Of a DNA stretch of 64,000 nt, positions 34,275 to 47,154 are shown piece after piece. The DNA is from Enterococcus phoeniculicola ATCC BAA-412 (lineage in GTDB: Bacteria > Bacillota > Bacilli > Lactobacillales > Enterococcaceae), in NCBI RefSeq assembly GCF_000407505.1, contig NZ_ASWE01000001.1, forward strand, positions 1,051,324 to 1,115,323. Reading direction: 5' to 3'. The translations under genes and the position numbers were made by a program. The first letter of the stretch is position 1, and each line of letters opens with the position of its first letter. A model generated the notes under the pieces. That model searched no databases. It saw only the letters and a program-made list of their open reading frames with translations, and had not been told where the DNA came from.

Positions 34275-35090
34275 TTGGATAAAACGAAAACATTAGCTAA
34301 CGGTCTTCAAATGCCGCGTCTTGGGCTAGGTGTTTGGCGCGTAGAGGATAGCGAAGCTGAAAAAGCAGTTGGATGGGCACTTGAGGCTGGCTATCGAATG
34401 ATTGATACAGCAATGGTCTACAAAAATGAGAAGGGGGTAGGAGAAGGCATTCGTCACTCTTCTGTTCCCAGAGAGGATATCTTTGTTACAACAAAACTTT
34501 GGAACGATGATCAAGGATATGAGTCCGCATTAAAGGCTTTTGACGCTAGCTTAGAGCGTCTTGGGCTTGACTATGTCGATTTATATTTAATTCATTGGCC
34601 TGTTGCTGGAAAGTATAAAGATTCTTGGCGAGCATTAGAGGAAATTTATGCAAGTGGTCGTGCAAAAGCCATTGGCGTATCAAATTTCCACCAACACCAT
34701 CTAGAAGATTTGATGACCAGCGCAACAATCAAACCAATGGTGGATCAGATAGAAATTCATCCAACGCTTACTCAAGAGCCTTTGCGTGCGTATCTTGCTT
34801 CAGAATCTATTGCTGTTGAAGCATGGTCTCCATTAGGTCAAGGAAAAATATTAGAAACACCGACTCTTATAGAAATCGGAAAAAAATATGGAAAATCAGC
34901 CGCTCAGGTGATTATTCGCTGGCATCTTCAAAACGATATTATTGTCATTCCAAAATCTTCTCATGAAGGTCGAATTAAAGAGAATTTTGATGTGACGGAT
35001 TTCGAATTAACGCCAGAAGAAATCCAACAAATTAATGCGCTGAATATTGATGAACGACTTGGATCAAACCCTGACTCATTCGATTTTTAA
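34275..35090 (+). CDS. Aldo/keto reductase
   Basis: A 271-residue NADPH-dependent reductase with the (beta/alpha)8 AKR fold. The catalytic tetrad is D44, Y49, K74 and H107 (DTAMVYKNEKGVG, TKLWN, LYLIHWPV). The NADP-binding IPKSSHEGRIKEN is near the C-terminus. It starts at TTG, which is supported by AAGGAGG 7 bases upstream and by alignment to the family N-terminus (LANGLQMPRLGLGVWRV). Likely a 2,5-diketo-gluconate reductase/methylglyoxal-type enzyme; the physiological carbonyl is not known. Monocistronic. Confidence 0.93.
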   Translation: MDKTKTLANGLQMPRLGLGVWRVEDSEAEKAVGWALEAGYRMIDTAMVYKNEKGVGEGIRHSSVPREDIFVTTKLWNDDQGYESALKAFDASLERLGLDYVDLYLIHWPVAGKYKDSWRALEEIYASGRAKAIGVSNFHQHHLEDLMTSATIKPMVDQIEIHPTLTQEPLRAYLASESIAVEAWSPLGQGKILETPTLIEIGKKYGKSAAQVIIRWHLQNDIIVIPKSSHEGRIKENFDVTDFELTPEEIQQINALNIDERLGSNPDSFDF

Positions 35091-35132
35091 ATAAAACAGA
35101 GGTCATTTTAACCCAATTTTATACAAAAAAAG

Positions 35133-35172
35133 AATCCAGATGCCAATCAATTTGACTGGTATCTGGATTTTT
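35133..35172 (+). terminator. Terminator of the aldo/keto reductase gene
   Basis: AATCCAGATGCC/GGTATCTGGATT (12 pairs, one G-U) followed by TTTTTC. Confidence 0.88.
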
Positions 35173-35468
35173 CGTTAAGATTTACATTCCAAGCATACCC
35201 TCGTAAAATCGAACGAAACAGAGGGAAGAGAGGGCGTGCATTTCCATTCCGTGTTGAGGAGGGGCAACTCATCAATCTTTAAAGGCAGGACGCTCTTAGA
35301 GATTAAATGTCTCCAGTTCGTTTGTCTCTCAACAAGTTCTACGCATGAAACGTGCGTAGTTAGAGGCTTCGGAAATTGGTTGAATTTGCCTCTCTATTTG
35401 GTTCTCTGAGCTGAATACTTCTGTTAAAACTTCGTCTGATTCACGATAATGAGCGTATCTCATCTATC
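35173..35468. other. Non-coding stretch between convergent genes
   Basis: About 300 bases without a credible gene. Short inverted segments (for example CTACGCATGAAACGTGCGTAG near 35340) resemble the structured, repeat-rich intergenic regions elsewhere in the window. No function is visible. Confidence 0.35.
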
Positions 35469-37025
35469 TTAAAACTTTACAGTAGAAATTAACTGCTTGT
35501 CTTTAATACGATATATCTCATCACAGAAAGTTTCGTAAAAGTGACTATCATCTGAAATCACAATGGCGCTTCCTTTAAATTCTTTAATCGCTAAGGCTAG
35601 AGAAGTTTTACTTTTTTCATCTAAGTGTTTTGTTGGATCATCCAAAATCAGTACATTACATCCGGTCAATGTTAGGTCGCAAATTTTTATCTTTGTTTGT
35701 TCTCCACCACTTAATGTTGCTATCTCTCTAGAAGCTAATTCTTCTGGTAAACCGCATTTAGCCAATTCACGTCGGATAATTTCATACGTGAGCGTAACGT
35801 GCGTTTCTGCTAAATAATCTATCGGTGTAATTCGTTCATTCTCCCAATAGAGTTCTTGCAAAAAATAATTGATATGTGTATTGGGTGAAAAATGTACTTG
35901 TCCAGATATTTGTGGATATTCAGAAAGTAAGGTTTTAACTAACGTTGTTTTCCCACTACTTTCTTCTCCTGTAAAAACTAGTTTCTTTCCCTTTTTCAAA
36001 ACCATGTTGATATTTTTAATCAATGGTTCAGTATACCCTACGGTTAAGTCATTAGTTTTTATTAATTCTGTTGAACTTGTCGGTGTATATTTGAATTTAA
36101 TTGAAGCAATGGGGGTGCTTTTTAGCTCCTCAATCCTCTCTATTTTCTCTAAATGCTTACGTCTTCCTTGTGCCATTTTTGTATGAATTCCCGCAATATT
36201 TCTTCGAATAAATTCTTCTGTTTCTTTGATTTTTCTTTGTTGTGCGACATAGTCATTCTGGTGCGTTTCTACCTTTAATTTTTTTAGCTTTAAATACTCC
36301 TCATAGCCCATATGATATTTTTCTATCTTTTTAAAGTCGACATCACAAATACAATTGGCAATCTTTTTGACAAAAGAAAAATCATGCGATACAACAATAA
36401 ACGCGCCATTGAATTTTTGCAAATAATTGGCTAGCCACTCTGTATTCTCTTTGTCTAAGTAGTTGGTTGGTTCATCCAATATCATGACTGTTGGCTTTTC
36501 CAACAAGAGTTTAGCTAACATAATTTTTAGTCGTTGCCCTTGTCCCAAAGCAATCATTTTTCCGCCCATATAAATGTGGTCTAAGCCTAACCCTTGTACA
36601 ATCAAATTAGTGAATTGCTGTATCGTGTAAAAGTCTCTACTTTCTAATTGCGATTGGATTTCTGCTGCTTGATTCAATAATTTTTCCTCACCTGAATCAG
36701 CAAATTCTGAATACAACTTCGTCATTTTTGATTCAAGAGCAAATAAATCTTTATACGCCTCTAGGAGATAATCTTCTACTGTACAATTTTCATCAATTGT
36801 AACAAATTGATCGATATAGCCAACTTTGGTTTGCTTGTGCCACTTTATTTCTCCTTTATCTGGCATAATATCTGCCAACAGTAGTTTTAACAGGGTACTT
36901 TTTCCAGAGCCGTTTGGACCGACAACTGCCATATGATCGTCATCCATCAGCTTAAACGAACTTTTTTTATACAACATTTCTTCTGAATATGAATATTCTA
37001 AATCTACTACATTTAATACTTCCAT
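35469..37025 (-). CDS. ABC-F family ATPase, probable ribosome-protection protein
   Basis: A 518-residue soluble protein with two ABC domains and no membrane segment, acting on ribosomes. Domain 1 has Walker A GPNGSGKST, a degenerate signature LGQGQ and Walker B MILDEPTNYLD. The interdomain linker is about 230-320. Domain 2 has GEESSGKTT, LSGGEQTKIKI and LILDDPTKHLD, where the usual catalytic Glu is Asp. ATG at 37025 is chosen by GGAGG upstream. The leader contains a short ORF and a terminator hairpin, as in antibiotic-inducible ABC-F genes such as vmlR and vgaA. The drug specificity is not predictable. Confidence 0.85.
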   Translation of the reverse strand: MEVLNVVDLEYSYSEEMLYKKSSFKLMDDDHMAVVGPNGSGKSTLLKLLLADIMPDKGEIKWHKQTKVGYIDQFVTIDENCTVEDYLLEAYKDLFALESKMTKLYSEFADSGEEKLLNQAAEIQSQLESRDFYTIQQFTNLIVQGLGLDHIYMGGKMIALGQGQRLKIMLAKLLLEKPTVMILDEPTNYLDKENTEWLANYLQKFNGAFIVVSHDFSFVKKIANCICDVDFKKIEKYHMGYEEYLKLKKLKVETHQNDYVAQQRKIKETEEFIRRNIAGIHTKMAQGRRKHLEKIERIEELKSTPIASIKFKYTPTSSTELIKTNDLTVGYTEPLIKNINMVLKKGKKLVFTGEESSGKTTLVKTLLSEYPQISGQVHFSPNTHINYFLQELYWENERITPIDYLAETHVTLTYEIIRRELAKCGLPEELASREIATLSGGEQTKIKICDLTLTGCNVLILDDPTKHLDEKSKTSLALAIKEFKGSAIVISDDSHFYETFCDEIYRIKDKQLISTVKF

Positions 37026-37051
37026 TTTTCTTCCTCCTATACTTGCTGAAA

Positions 37052-37090
37052 ACAAAAAGAGACCAAGACATAGAAATGTCTTGGCCTTCT
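37052..37090 (-). terminator. Attenuator hairpin before the ABC-F gene
   Basis: On the minus strand, CCAAGACAT/ATGTCTTGG (9 bp, 4-base loop; GAG/CTC extends it) is followed by TCTCTTTTTGTTTT, ending 27 bases before the start codon. It is placed to stop transcription before the gene unless antiterminated. Confidence 0.75.
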
Positions 37091-37191
37091 CATTCTCAGC
37101 AAAAAACAAATAAAGATAGTACAATGAACCATACTAATCTTTGTCAATTCTTTACTGATGAATATAGGAAGTACTCTATTTTTCCTTCCCT

Positions 37192-37266
37192 CTAATTAAG
37201 CTCCATACAACACTTCATCAAATTAAGTTGTAGGGAGCAAGTAGTCGATATATATAATGGATACAT
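37192..37266 (-). CDS. Candidate 24-aa leader peptide for the ABC-F gene
   Basis: ATG at 37266 with AAGGAG 8 bases upstream, stop TAG at 37192. The peptide reads MYPLYISTTCSLQLNLMKCC and then MELN. The last part of the ORF can form a hairpin (GCTCC.TACAAC with GTTGTA.GGAGC, about 37199-37237), so ribosome stalling on the ORF would change folding ahead of the attenuator. This is the layout of ribosome-mediated transcription attenuation. A -10-like TATACT lies at 37305-37310. It is too short for routine gene calling. Confidence 0.6.
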   Translation of the reverse strand: MYPLYISTTCSLQLNLMKCCMELN

Positions 37267-37313
37267 GAAAAAAACTCCTTCCTCGCTCTTAAACTCTATC
37301 ATAGTATAATTTA

Positions 37314-37451
37314 TTAGGCAATATTAACTTGTTGCAATCTAAAAAATGAGCCCATTTTTAAAATTGCACTCTGATTCAAAAAACACCATTGATACTGCTC
37401 AACAACCACTTTATTAAACTCTTCTTCCTCTAAATAATCAGTAGAGACATT
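37314..37451 (-). pseudogene. Possible 3' remnant of a decayed gene
   Basis: An open frame of 45 codons without a start ends at TAA 37314 and has protein-like composition (NVSTDYLEEEEFNKVVVEQ, then QWCFLNQSAILKMGSFFRL). Upstream the frame is closed by a stop and sense-looking sequence appears in another frame, which suggests a frameshifted relic. No family is recognised. The ABC-F promoter must overlap its end. Confidence 0.3.
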
Positions 37452-37536
37452 TCACTTGCAGCTGTCCTAATTACTACTTAAAAGTTGAGCCTATGACTAG
37501 GCACTGAATAGCAAAAGAAGGTTAGACAAAGGGGAA

Positions 37537-37568
37537 GAACCCTTAAGAATTTTGTCTCCTAAGGGTTC
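37537..37568 (-). terminator. Hairpin after the amidotransferase gene
   Basis: GAACCCTTA/TAAGGGTTC (9 bp) lies 22 bases past the stop, with a weak pyrimidine tail on the minus strand. Confidence 0.5.
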
Positions 37569-37589
37569 AGTAAATTAGGTTAATGATTG

Positions 37590-38309
37590 CTACATTTCAT
37601 TTACAAAGTAATCAAATAAAGCCTGATCTTTTTGTTCTACGGTATGGGTGAGTTCTGGATGCCACTGCACACCTAAGATTGCCGAGCCATCTTTTGCTTC
37701 AACGGCTTCAATAATTCCATCTGTTGCCCAAGCAGTAGCTACTAAATTAGGAGCCAACTCCTTAATCGCCTGGTGATGATAAGAATTAACATAAGAACCA
37801 TCTTGAACGAGCATGCTTAGTTTACTTGTTGCATCAACCGTAACACTATGGGTAGAAAATTGTGGAGCTGTTGGTTGTTGACCATGTTTGACTTGCCAGT
37901 TCTCATATAAAGAAAGATCTTGATAGAGACTTCCTCCCATCACAATATTCAGTAACTGTGTACCACGGCAAACAGTAAATATCGGTTTCTTTTGTTCGAT
38001 AGCTTCTTTAATTAAAGCCGCTTCAAAAAGATCGCGATGGTAATTTGTTTCTTCAAGTTTTGGGTGCGGTTGCTCATTATAAAGGCGTGGGCTCACATCT
38101 TGACCACCTGCCAGTAATAGTTTATCAACTTTTCCAATATACTCTTTCGCATTATTTGGATCACTGACTGGCAGAACGAAAGGAAGTCCTCCTGCTTCTG
38201 ACACGCCATTTATAAATCCTTGAGGAGTGTAGGTAACAAGATTGCCATTAAATACATCTGTTGCGTGAATTAACTGATTGCCAGCAATTCCAATTATTGG
38301 TTGGTTCAC
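37590..38309 (-). CDS. Gamma-glutamyl-gamma-aminobutyrate hydrolase family (peptidase C26)
   Basis: A 239-residue class-I glutamine-amidotransferase-like hydrolase. The nucleophile is C114 in FTVCRGTQLLN, and the His and Glu of the triad are in GVQWHPELTH near 215. LLAGGQDVSPRLY is the family oxyanion region. GTG start with AAGGA about 9 bases upstream. Related to PuuD, which cleaves gamma-glutamyl-GABA in polyamine breakdown, but no polyamine genes are adjacent, so the natural gamma-glutamyl substrate is open. Divergent from the ntp operon. Confidence 0.88.
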   Translation of the reverse strand: MNQPIIGIAGNQLIHATDVFNGNLVTYTPQGFINGVSEAGGLPFVLPVSDPNNAKEYIGKVDKLLLAGGQDVSPRLYNEQPHPKLEETNYHRDLFEAALIKEAIEQKKPIFTVCRGTQLLNIVMGGSLYQDLSLYENWQVKHGQQPTAPQFSTHSVTVDATSKLSMLVQDGSYVNSYHHQAIKELAPNLVATAWATDGIIEAVEAKDGSAILGVQWHPELTHTVEQKDQALFDYFVNEM

Positions 38310-38411
38310 ATAATCATTCCTTTCATTTTCCTACCTATTGTATCATGTTCATTGAACATTCAAAAATTTTTAGTTTTTATTAAGGAGCGTATTTTGATAA
38401 ACGAAAGTTAT

Positions 38412-38439
38412 TTGCATTTGTTATTTTTTTTGGTATACT
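38412..38439 (+). promoter_or_regulatory. Promoter of the ntp operon
   Basis: TTGCAT (38412-38417), 16-bp spacer, TATACT (38434-38439). The predicted start site near 38446 gives an mRNA leader of about 170 bases before ntpF. Confidence 0.65.
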
Positions 38440-38460
38440 CAAATCATATCTGAATACAAA

Positions 38461-38535
38461 TGGTTGGGCGAAAGCTTTCAAGGATCAGGTTCTTCAAGGG
38501 GTGAGAAGAACGGGGAAAGAAAGCATCCACCAACA
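38461..38535 (+). ncRNA. Structured leader RNA of the ntp operon, candidate Na+ riboswitch
   Basis: Three nested stems can be drawn: GTTGG/CCAAC (38463-38467 with 38530-38534), GCTTTC/GAAAGC (38474-38479 with 38519-38524) and GTTCTTC/GAAGAAC (38489-38495 with 38505-38511). Purine-rich unpaired blocks AAGGATCAG, AAGGGGTGA and GGGGAAA lie between them. A terminator follows, as in riboswitch expression platforms. Na+ riboswitches (the former DUF1646 motif) are known upstream of V-ATPase and Na+-transport genes, and E. hirae ntp transcription is known to rise with Na+. The class assignment is from memory and context, not from a covariance search. Confidence 0.55.
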
Positions 38536-38553
38536 ACTAATCATTGTCATTTC

Positions 38554-38594
38554 AAAGACACTGGACTTTCTTAAAAGGTTCAGTGTCTTTTTTT
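38554..38594 (+). terminator. Terminator in the ntp leader (expression platform)
   Basis: AAAGACACTG/CAGTGTCTTT (10 bp) with seven T, located between the structured RNA and ntpF. It lies inside the transcription unit, so it must be conditional. Confidence 0.82.
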
Positions 38595-38617
38595 GTCAAG
38601 AAAAGGATGTGAATGTC

Positions 38618-38941
38618 ATGTTAGAGGCAATACAAAAGATTCAAGAAGCAGAACGTCACAATGAACAATTGAAAGAAGCACTTATCCAATCATTGAAGAA
38701 AAAACAGGAAGAGCAAACACAAGAATTGCAGACGATCCAAAAAAACTTGCGAGAAAAAACACTCCACGAGGTTGAGCTTCTAGAGTCTAATTTGCAGGAA
38801 GCTCTTCAAAACGAGAAAAAAGAATGGCTTTTGTCTGCGGAAAAAACCAGAAAAAATTATCAGCGACTCTATGAAGAGCGAAAAGATGAAGCAGTCAAGA
38901 CTATTATTGAAAGGGTGAAACAAACCTATGGCCGTCTCTAA
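38618..38941 (+). CDS. ntpF: V-type ATPase subunit F/G-like peripheral stalk (NtpF)
   Basis: A 107-residue, almost wholly coiled-coil protein (AIQKIQEAERHNEQLKEALI and on to KTIIERVKQTYGRL) that pairs with NtpE to form the peripheral stalk holding V1 to Vo. The ATG at 38618 fits the family N-terminus (MLEAIQKIQEAE). An alternative GTG 9 bases upstream is closer to AAAGGA and cannot be excluded. First gene of the ntp operon; its end overlaps ntpI by 14 bases. Confidence 0.88.
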   Translation: MLEAIQKIQEAERHNEQLKEALIQSLKKKQEEQTQELQTIQKNLREKTLHEVELLESNLQEALQNEKKEWLLSAEKTRKNYQRLYEERKDEAVKTIIERVKQTYGRL

Positions 38942-40937
38942 AATGGAGAAAGTTTCCATTATTTTGGAAAAAACACAGCTAGAGAACGTCTTGCAGACAC
39001 TTCAAGGGCTACAAGCCATTGAGGTACGAGATTTATCTCAGAAATCGGCTAGCAACCGTTGGATAGAAACCTATTTTTCTGATGCTTTTAATGAGAAACA
39101 GGAATCAAAAGAAGAGGAGCTTCACTATCTATTAATCAAAATTGAAGAAGCAAGTTTATTTATTCAACGAAACAGTGTCAATAAAAAAAAGAACACGCTA
39201 CGTAGACAAGAAATTTCTTTAAAGGAACTTGAACAAACATTTAATGAAACCCAGTTTTCACCTCTACTTGAAAAAATTCTTACGTTAAAAAAGGAATGGG
39301 AAGCTCTCCAAGAAAAAAAAGAAGCGCTTCTGAAAAAAGAAAATTGGTTAGAAAATTGGCGCTATCTAGATATAAGTCCTAATGAATGGCTATCTTCTGA
39401 AACACAACTTACACTGGGAATCATTCGGGAAGCTTCTCGCGTTGATTTTATCGATATGCTTAGAGAAAAGACAGAGACCCATGTAGAAGAGCTCTTCCAT
39501 CATCCAACAGAGACCTATATAGGTCTTCTAAATTTAAAAACACAGCAACCACTTGTTGAAGAGATACTCACTCAATTTCATTTTATGAAAGTAGACTATC
39601 CATATAACCACGCGCCTAAAAAAGAACAAGCTCTAGTAAAAGAAGAGCTAGCTTTTCTTTCTGCTAAAGAAAAGGAGCTATTCACACAAATAAATAATAA
39701 TCATTCGCTGATTCGAGAGCTTCAGTGGGCAGAAGAAGTTGTCCTTGCACATATTGAACGTGAAAAAATTAAGCATCAGCTCTTACAAGCAAAGCATCTA
39801 ACGATCGTTCAGGGATGGATAGCTTCTGAAGACAAACAACCGCTAACCGAGTTTCTTTCTCAAGAATTAGGAAAACAAGCGGTATACATCAGCTTTGAAG
39901 CACCCACAAAAGAGGAAATCACAACAGAAATTCCAACAAAGCTGAACAATCATCCCCTCATACGTCCGTTTGAAATGCTAACAGAAATGTATAGCTTGCC
40001 AAAGTATGAAGAGATTGATCCGACACCCTGGATGGCACCATTTTACTTTGTTTTTTTTGGAATGATGGTTGCAGATATTGGTTATGGGCTAGTTATGCTT
40101 TTAGGAACCTTACTGTTTCAAAAGCTTCAAGTACTTCCAAAAGGAACCGCACGCTTTGTAAAGTTTTTTCAAATACTTTCTATTCCCACTATGTTATGGG
40201 GGCTTGTGTATAGTTCGTTTTTCGGCATGGCTTTACCCACAGAAGTATTTGGTATTTCCTTGCCATTTCCACTTCTTTCCACCACGGATGACATGGAAAC
40301 AATCTTAATTTTATCGGTTGTCTTCGGGTTTATACAAATACTTGTCGGATTATTTATTGCAGGAAAAGAGCATATCAAGAAAAAAGAATATTTATCTGCT
40401 ATAAGCAATGGATTTTCTTGGCAGGGAATTCTAATAGGCTTGGCACTGGTAGCGATTGGTGGTCTACTTTTGAAGAGTCAGGCGGTTCTATTAACTGGAA
40501 GTATCATTGCAGGCTTATCCGCACTCTCTATTTTAGTCATCCCGATTATTCAGTCTCCTTCTAAACTAAAAGGGGCGGCAAAAGGCGCTTATAATCTCTA
40601 TGGAGTGACTGGCTATATCGGTGATTTGGTCAGTTATACACGGTTAATGGCTTTAGGAATTTCAGGAGGAAGTATTGCCTCTGCATTTAATTTGTTAGTG
40701 GCATTTATGCCGCCAGTTGCAAGATTTACTATCGGTATTTTACTGATTCTTGTCCTGCATGCCTTAAATCTGTTTTTATCATTATTAGGCGCATATGTAC
40801 ATGGGGCACGACTCCAATATGTAGAATACTTTGGAAAGTTTTACTCAGGTGGGGGAAGACCGTTTCGCCCATTGAAAACAGCAGAAAAATATATGAATAT
40901 TGAATCGAAAAAAAAGAATCAACAGGAGGAATTTTAG
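38928..40937 (+). CDS. ntpI: V-type ATPase subunit I (a-subunit, NtpI)
   Basis: A 669-residue protein with a soluble N-terminal half (about 1-355, coiled-coil arms that contact the stalks) and a membrane half with about seven to eight helices. The essential Arg facing the rotor is about R572 in GDLVSYTRLMALG, matching the critical Arg of E. hirae NtpI. It forms the half-channels for Na+ entry and exit. The start overlaps the end of ntpF, and the next gene follows after 3 bases. Confidence 0.95.
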   Translation: MAVSKMEKVSIILEKTQLENVLQTLQGLQAIEVRDLSQKSASNRWIETYFSDAFNEKQESKEEELHYLLIKIEEASLFIQRNSVNKKKNTLRRQEISLKELEQTFNETQFSPLLEKILTLKKEWEALQEKKEALLKKENWLENWRYLDISPNEWLSSETQLTLGIIREASRVDFIDMLREKTETHVEELFHHPTETYIGLLNLKTQQPLVEEILTQFHFMKVDYPYNHAPKKEQALVKEELAFLSAKEKELFTQINNNHSLIRELQWAEEVVLAHIEREKIKHQLLQAKHLTIVQGWIASEDKQPLTEFLSQELGKQAVYISFEAPTKEEITTEIPTKLNNHPLIRPFEMLTEMYSLPKYEEIDPTPWMAPFYFVFFGMMVADIGYGLVMLLGTLLFQKLQVLPKGTARFVKFFQILSIPTMLWGLVYSSFFGMALPTEVFGISLPFPLLSTTDDMETILILSVVFGFIQILVGLFIAGKEHIKKKEYLSAISNGFSWQGILIGLALVAIGGLLLKSQAVLLTGSIIAGLSALSILVIPIIQSPSKLKGAAKGAYNLYGVTGYIGDLVSYTRLMALGISGGSIASAFNLLVAFMPPVARFTIGILLILVLHALNLFLSLLGAYVHGARLQYVEYFGKFYSGGGRPFRPLKTAEKYMNIESKKKNQQEEF

Positions 40938-41411
<474 letters not shown>

Positions 41412-41427
41412 CAGGAGGGAATAGTAC

Positions 41428-42012
41428 ATGGATTCGATTGAAAAAATTATTCAACAAATTAATGAAAAATCGGCTGAAGAACGTACACTTATCGAAACGA
41501 CAGAACAGACAAGACAAACAAATGAGTTTTTTGAAAAAAAGAAACAAATAGAAGAAACAGCAGCTAAACAAAGAGAAAAACAACTGCAGCAAGTCACTCA
41601 GAAGTATAAGCAGCTGCAAACACGGCAACAAATGGAGAGCCGACAACAATTGTTAACAGAAAAACAGCAATTTCTGAACAGTCTGTTTACAGAAGCACTT
41701 TATGCCATGCAAAGCTGGACAAAACAAGACCAACGCCAATTTGCAAAAGAGGCTTTGTCCACACTTCCTTTAACTGGAGAACAAATATTTTTAGCTGGCG
41801 AAAAATCAACTGAAATCTTTACAAAAGAATGGCTTTCACTAATCACCAAAGAACTGCCCTATCAGTTGAGACTCTCTAAGAGTTTAGTACCAAATCAAGC
41901 TGGATTTTTAATTGATGATCATGGTGTACAGTACAATTTTCTGTATAAAAATCTTATTCAGGACATTGAAGAATCCGTGCGCTTTGAAATGGCCACATAT
42001 TTATTCGGATAG
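41428..42012 (+). CDS. ntpE: V-type ATPase subunit E (peripheral stalk)
   Basis: A 194-residue subunit with an N-terminal coiled coil (about 1-90, rich in Q/E/K: EKIIQQINEKSAEERTLIET) and a C-terminal globular domain that binds the top of V1 (LRLSKSLVPNQAGFLIDDHG). With NtpF it forms the stator stalk. Standard length; AGGAGGG precedes the ATG. Confidence 0.93.
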   Translation: MDSIEKIIQQINEKSAEERTLIETTEQTRQTNEFFEKKKQIEETAAKQREKQLQQVTQKYKQLQTRQQMESRQQLLTEKQQFLNSLFTEALYAMQSWTKQDQRQFAKEALSTLPLTGEQIFLAGEKSTEIFTKEWLSLITKELPYQLRLSKSLVPNQAGFLIDDHGVQYNFLYKNLIQDIEESVRFEMATYLFG

Positions 42013-42023
42013 GAGGGATATTT

Positions 42024-43016
42024 TTGAAGCAAGCTAGCTATCATACAGTAAACCCGTTAATTCGAGGAAAAGAATTAGAATTACTTTCACAAGAAACCAT
42101 CGATCGACTCATTCAGGCTGCTACTGTGGAAGAAGTCGGTCAGTTACTAATGACGACCATCTATCGAGAATTTATCTATGAGGGCTTTGAGCATGATTTC
42201 GAAAAAAATCTAGCGATTCAAAGAAGTCGGCTTTTTCGCTGGCTTGTTGAAATTACACCGCAAAAAGAACTCGTCTGGATTTACACCATGCGCTACACCT
42301 TTCATAATTTGAAAGTTTTCAGTAAAGCATTATTTATTGGTGAAGAGCTTGATCATCTATTTATAGACGACGGTCTTTACGAAAAAGAATGGCTGAAGGA
42401 AGCAATCTCATCAGGTACGTCAACGCGCTTACCCGCACTACTGATGGACAGCATTCATGAAGTAAATGAGTATCTAGAAGAATCAACTATTTTACAAGGA
42501 ATTGATGTCATTTATGATCGGCATTTTTTGACTGCGCAACGGCAACTTGGAGAAAAATTAAATTCTCCTGAATTACTGGAAGAAATCATTGCGTTTATTG
42601 ATTTGACTAATATTTCGACGGTCGCTCGTGGAATTAGACAAAATCGAAGTACGGCGTTTATGACAAGTGTACTTTCTAGTTCTGGAAGTATAAAAAAAGA
42701 GACCTATTTGCCCTATTCAGAGAAACCTATGAAAGAGTTTATTCTTTTTCTGAAGGATTCACCTTATGGTCAGATAGTTGCTCCTGCTTTAAAAGAGAAA
42801 ACCATTGATTTCGTGTCATTGGAAGCTTGTACAGAAAACTATTTAACCAGCCAGTATCAACAAGCACAGACAGAAGCATTTGGTCCATTACCACTTTTGG
42901 CTTTTTTACATGCAAAAGAAATTGAAGCAAAAAATTTACGAACAATTATCGTAGGAAAACGAGGAAACTTCTCAACGAGTATGATTAGAGAAAGGATGAG
43001 ACAGCTTGGCTTATAA
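42024..43016 (+). CDS. ntpC: V-type ATPase subunit C (d-type, NtpC)
   Basis: A 330-residue helical, funnel-shaped subunit that couples the central axle to the proteolipid ring. It starts at TTG, supported by AGGAGG 7 bases upstream. Family features include [19 protein letters not shown] in the middle and the C-terminal [19 protein letters not shown]. Its end overlaps ntpG by 11 bases, implying coupled translation. Confidence 0.93.
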   Translation: MKQASYHTVNPLIRGKELELLSQETIDRLIQAATVEEVGQLLMTTIYREFIYEGFEHDFEKNLAIQRSRLFRWLVEITPQKELVWIYTMRYTFHNLKVFSKALFIGEELDHLFIDDGLYEKEWLKEAISSGTSTRLPALLMDSIHEVNEYLEESTILQGIDVIYDRHFLTAQRQLGEKLNSPELLEEIIAFIDLTNISTVARGIRQNRSTAFMTSVLSSSGSIKKETYLPYSEKPMKEFILFLKDSPYGQIVAPALKEKTIDFVSLEACTENYLTSQYQQAQTEAFGPLPLLAFLHAKEIEAKNLRTIIVGKRGNFSTSMIRERMRQLGL

Positions 43017-43317
43017 AATTGGTGTGATAGGAGATAAAGATTCCGTGTTGCCCTTTAAGCTATTCGGCTTTGATGTACGTTATGGTCACTCAGGTAAAGC
43101 TGTTCGTCAAAGTATTGAAGAAATGGCAAATAGTAAGTACGGAGTCATTTATGTCACCGAACAATGTGCAGACTTAGCAAAAGAAACCATTCAACGGTAC
43201 AAAGAAGAAGTCTCACCGGCAATTGTTTTAATTCCCAATCATCAAGGAACAATGGGAACAGGCCTTTCTGATATTCAAAAAAATGTTGAACGGGCAGTTG
43301 GTCAAAATATTCTATAA
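43006..43317 (+). CDS. ntpG: V-type ATPase subunit F (central axle, NtpG)
   Basis: A 103-residue axle subunit with a Rossmann-like fold ([20 protein letters not shown], then [14 protein letters not shown]). It binds NtpD in the rotor shaft. Named NtpG in E. hirae nomenclature. The start overlaps ntpC, and ntpA follows 18 bases after the stop. Confidence 0.94.
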   Translation: MAYKIGVIGDKDSVLPFKLFGFDVRYGHSGKAVRQSIEEMANSKYGVIYVTEQCADLAKETIQRYKEEVSPAIVLIPNHQGTMGTGLSDIQKNVERAVGQNIL

Positions 43318-43335
43318 GACAAAGGAGATGGGAAA

Positions 43336-47127
<3,792 letters not shown>

Positions 47128-47154
47128 GTGGACTCTTTAAAGGGGTAAAGGACG

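Noticed and set aside
37028-37124. In-frame TTG-initiated extension of the ABC-F protein
   Set aside because: It runs through the attenuator hairpin and has no ribosome site; the ATG at 37025 with GGAGG is the start.
38501-38617. Long N-terminal extension of NtpF
   Set aside because: It would be encoded by the structured leader RNA and terminator; the family starts at MLEAIQ.
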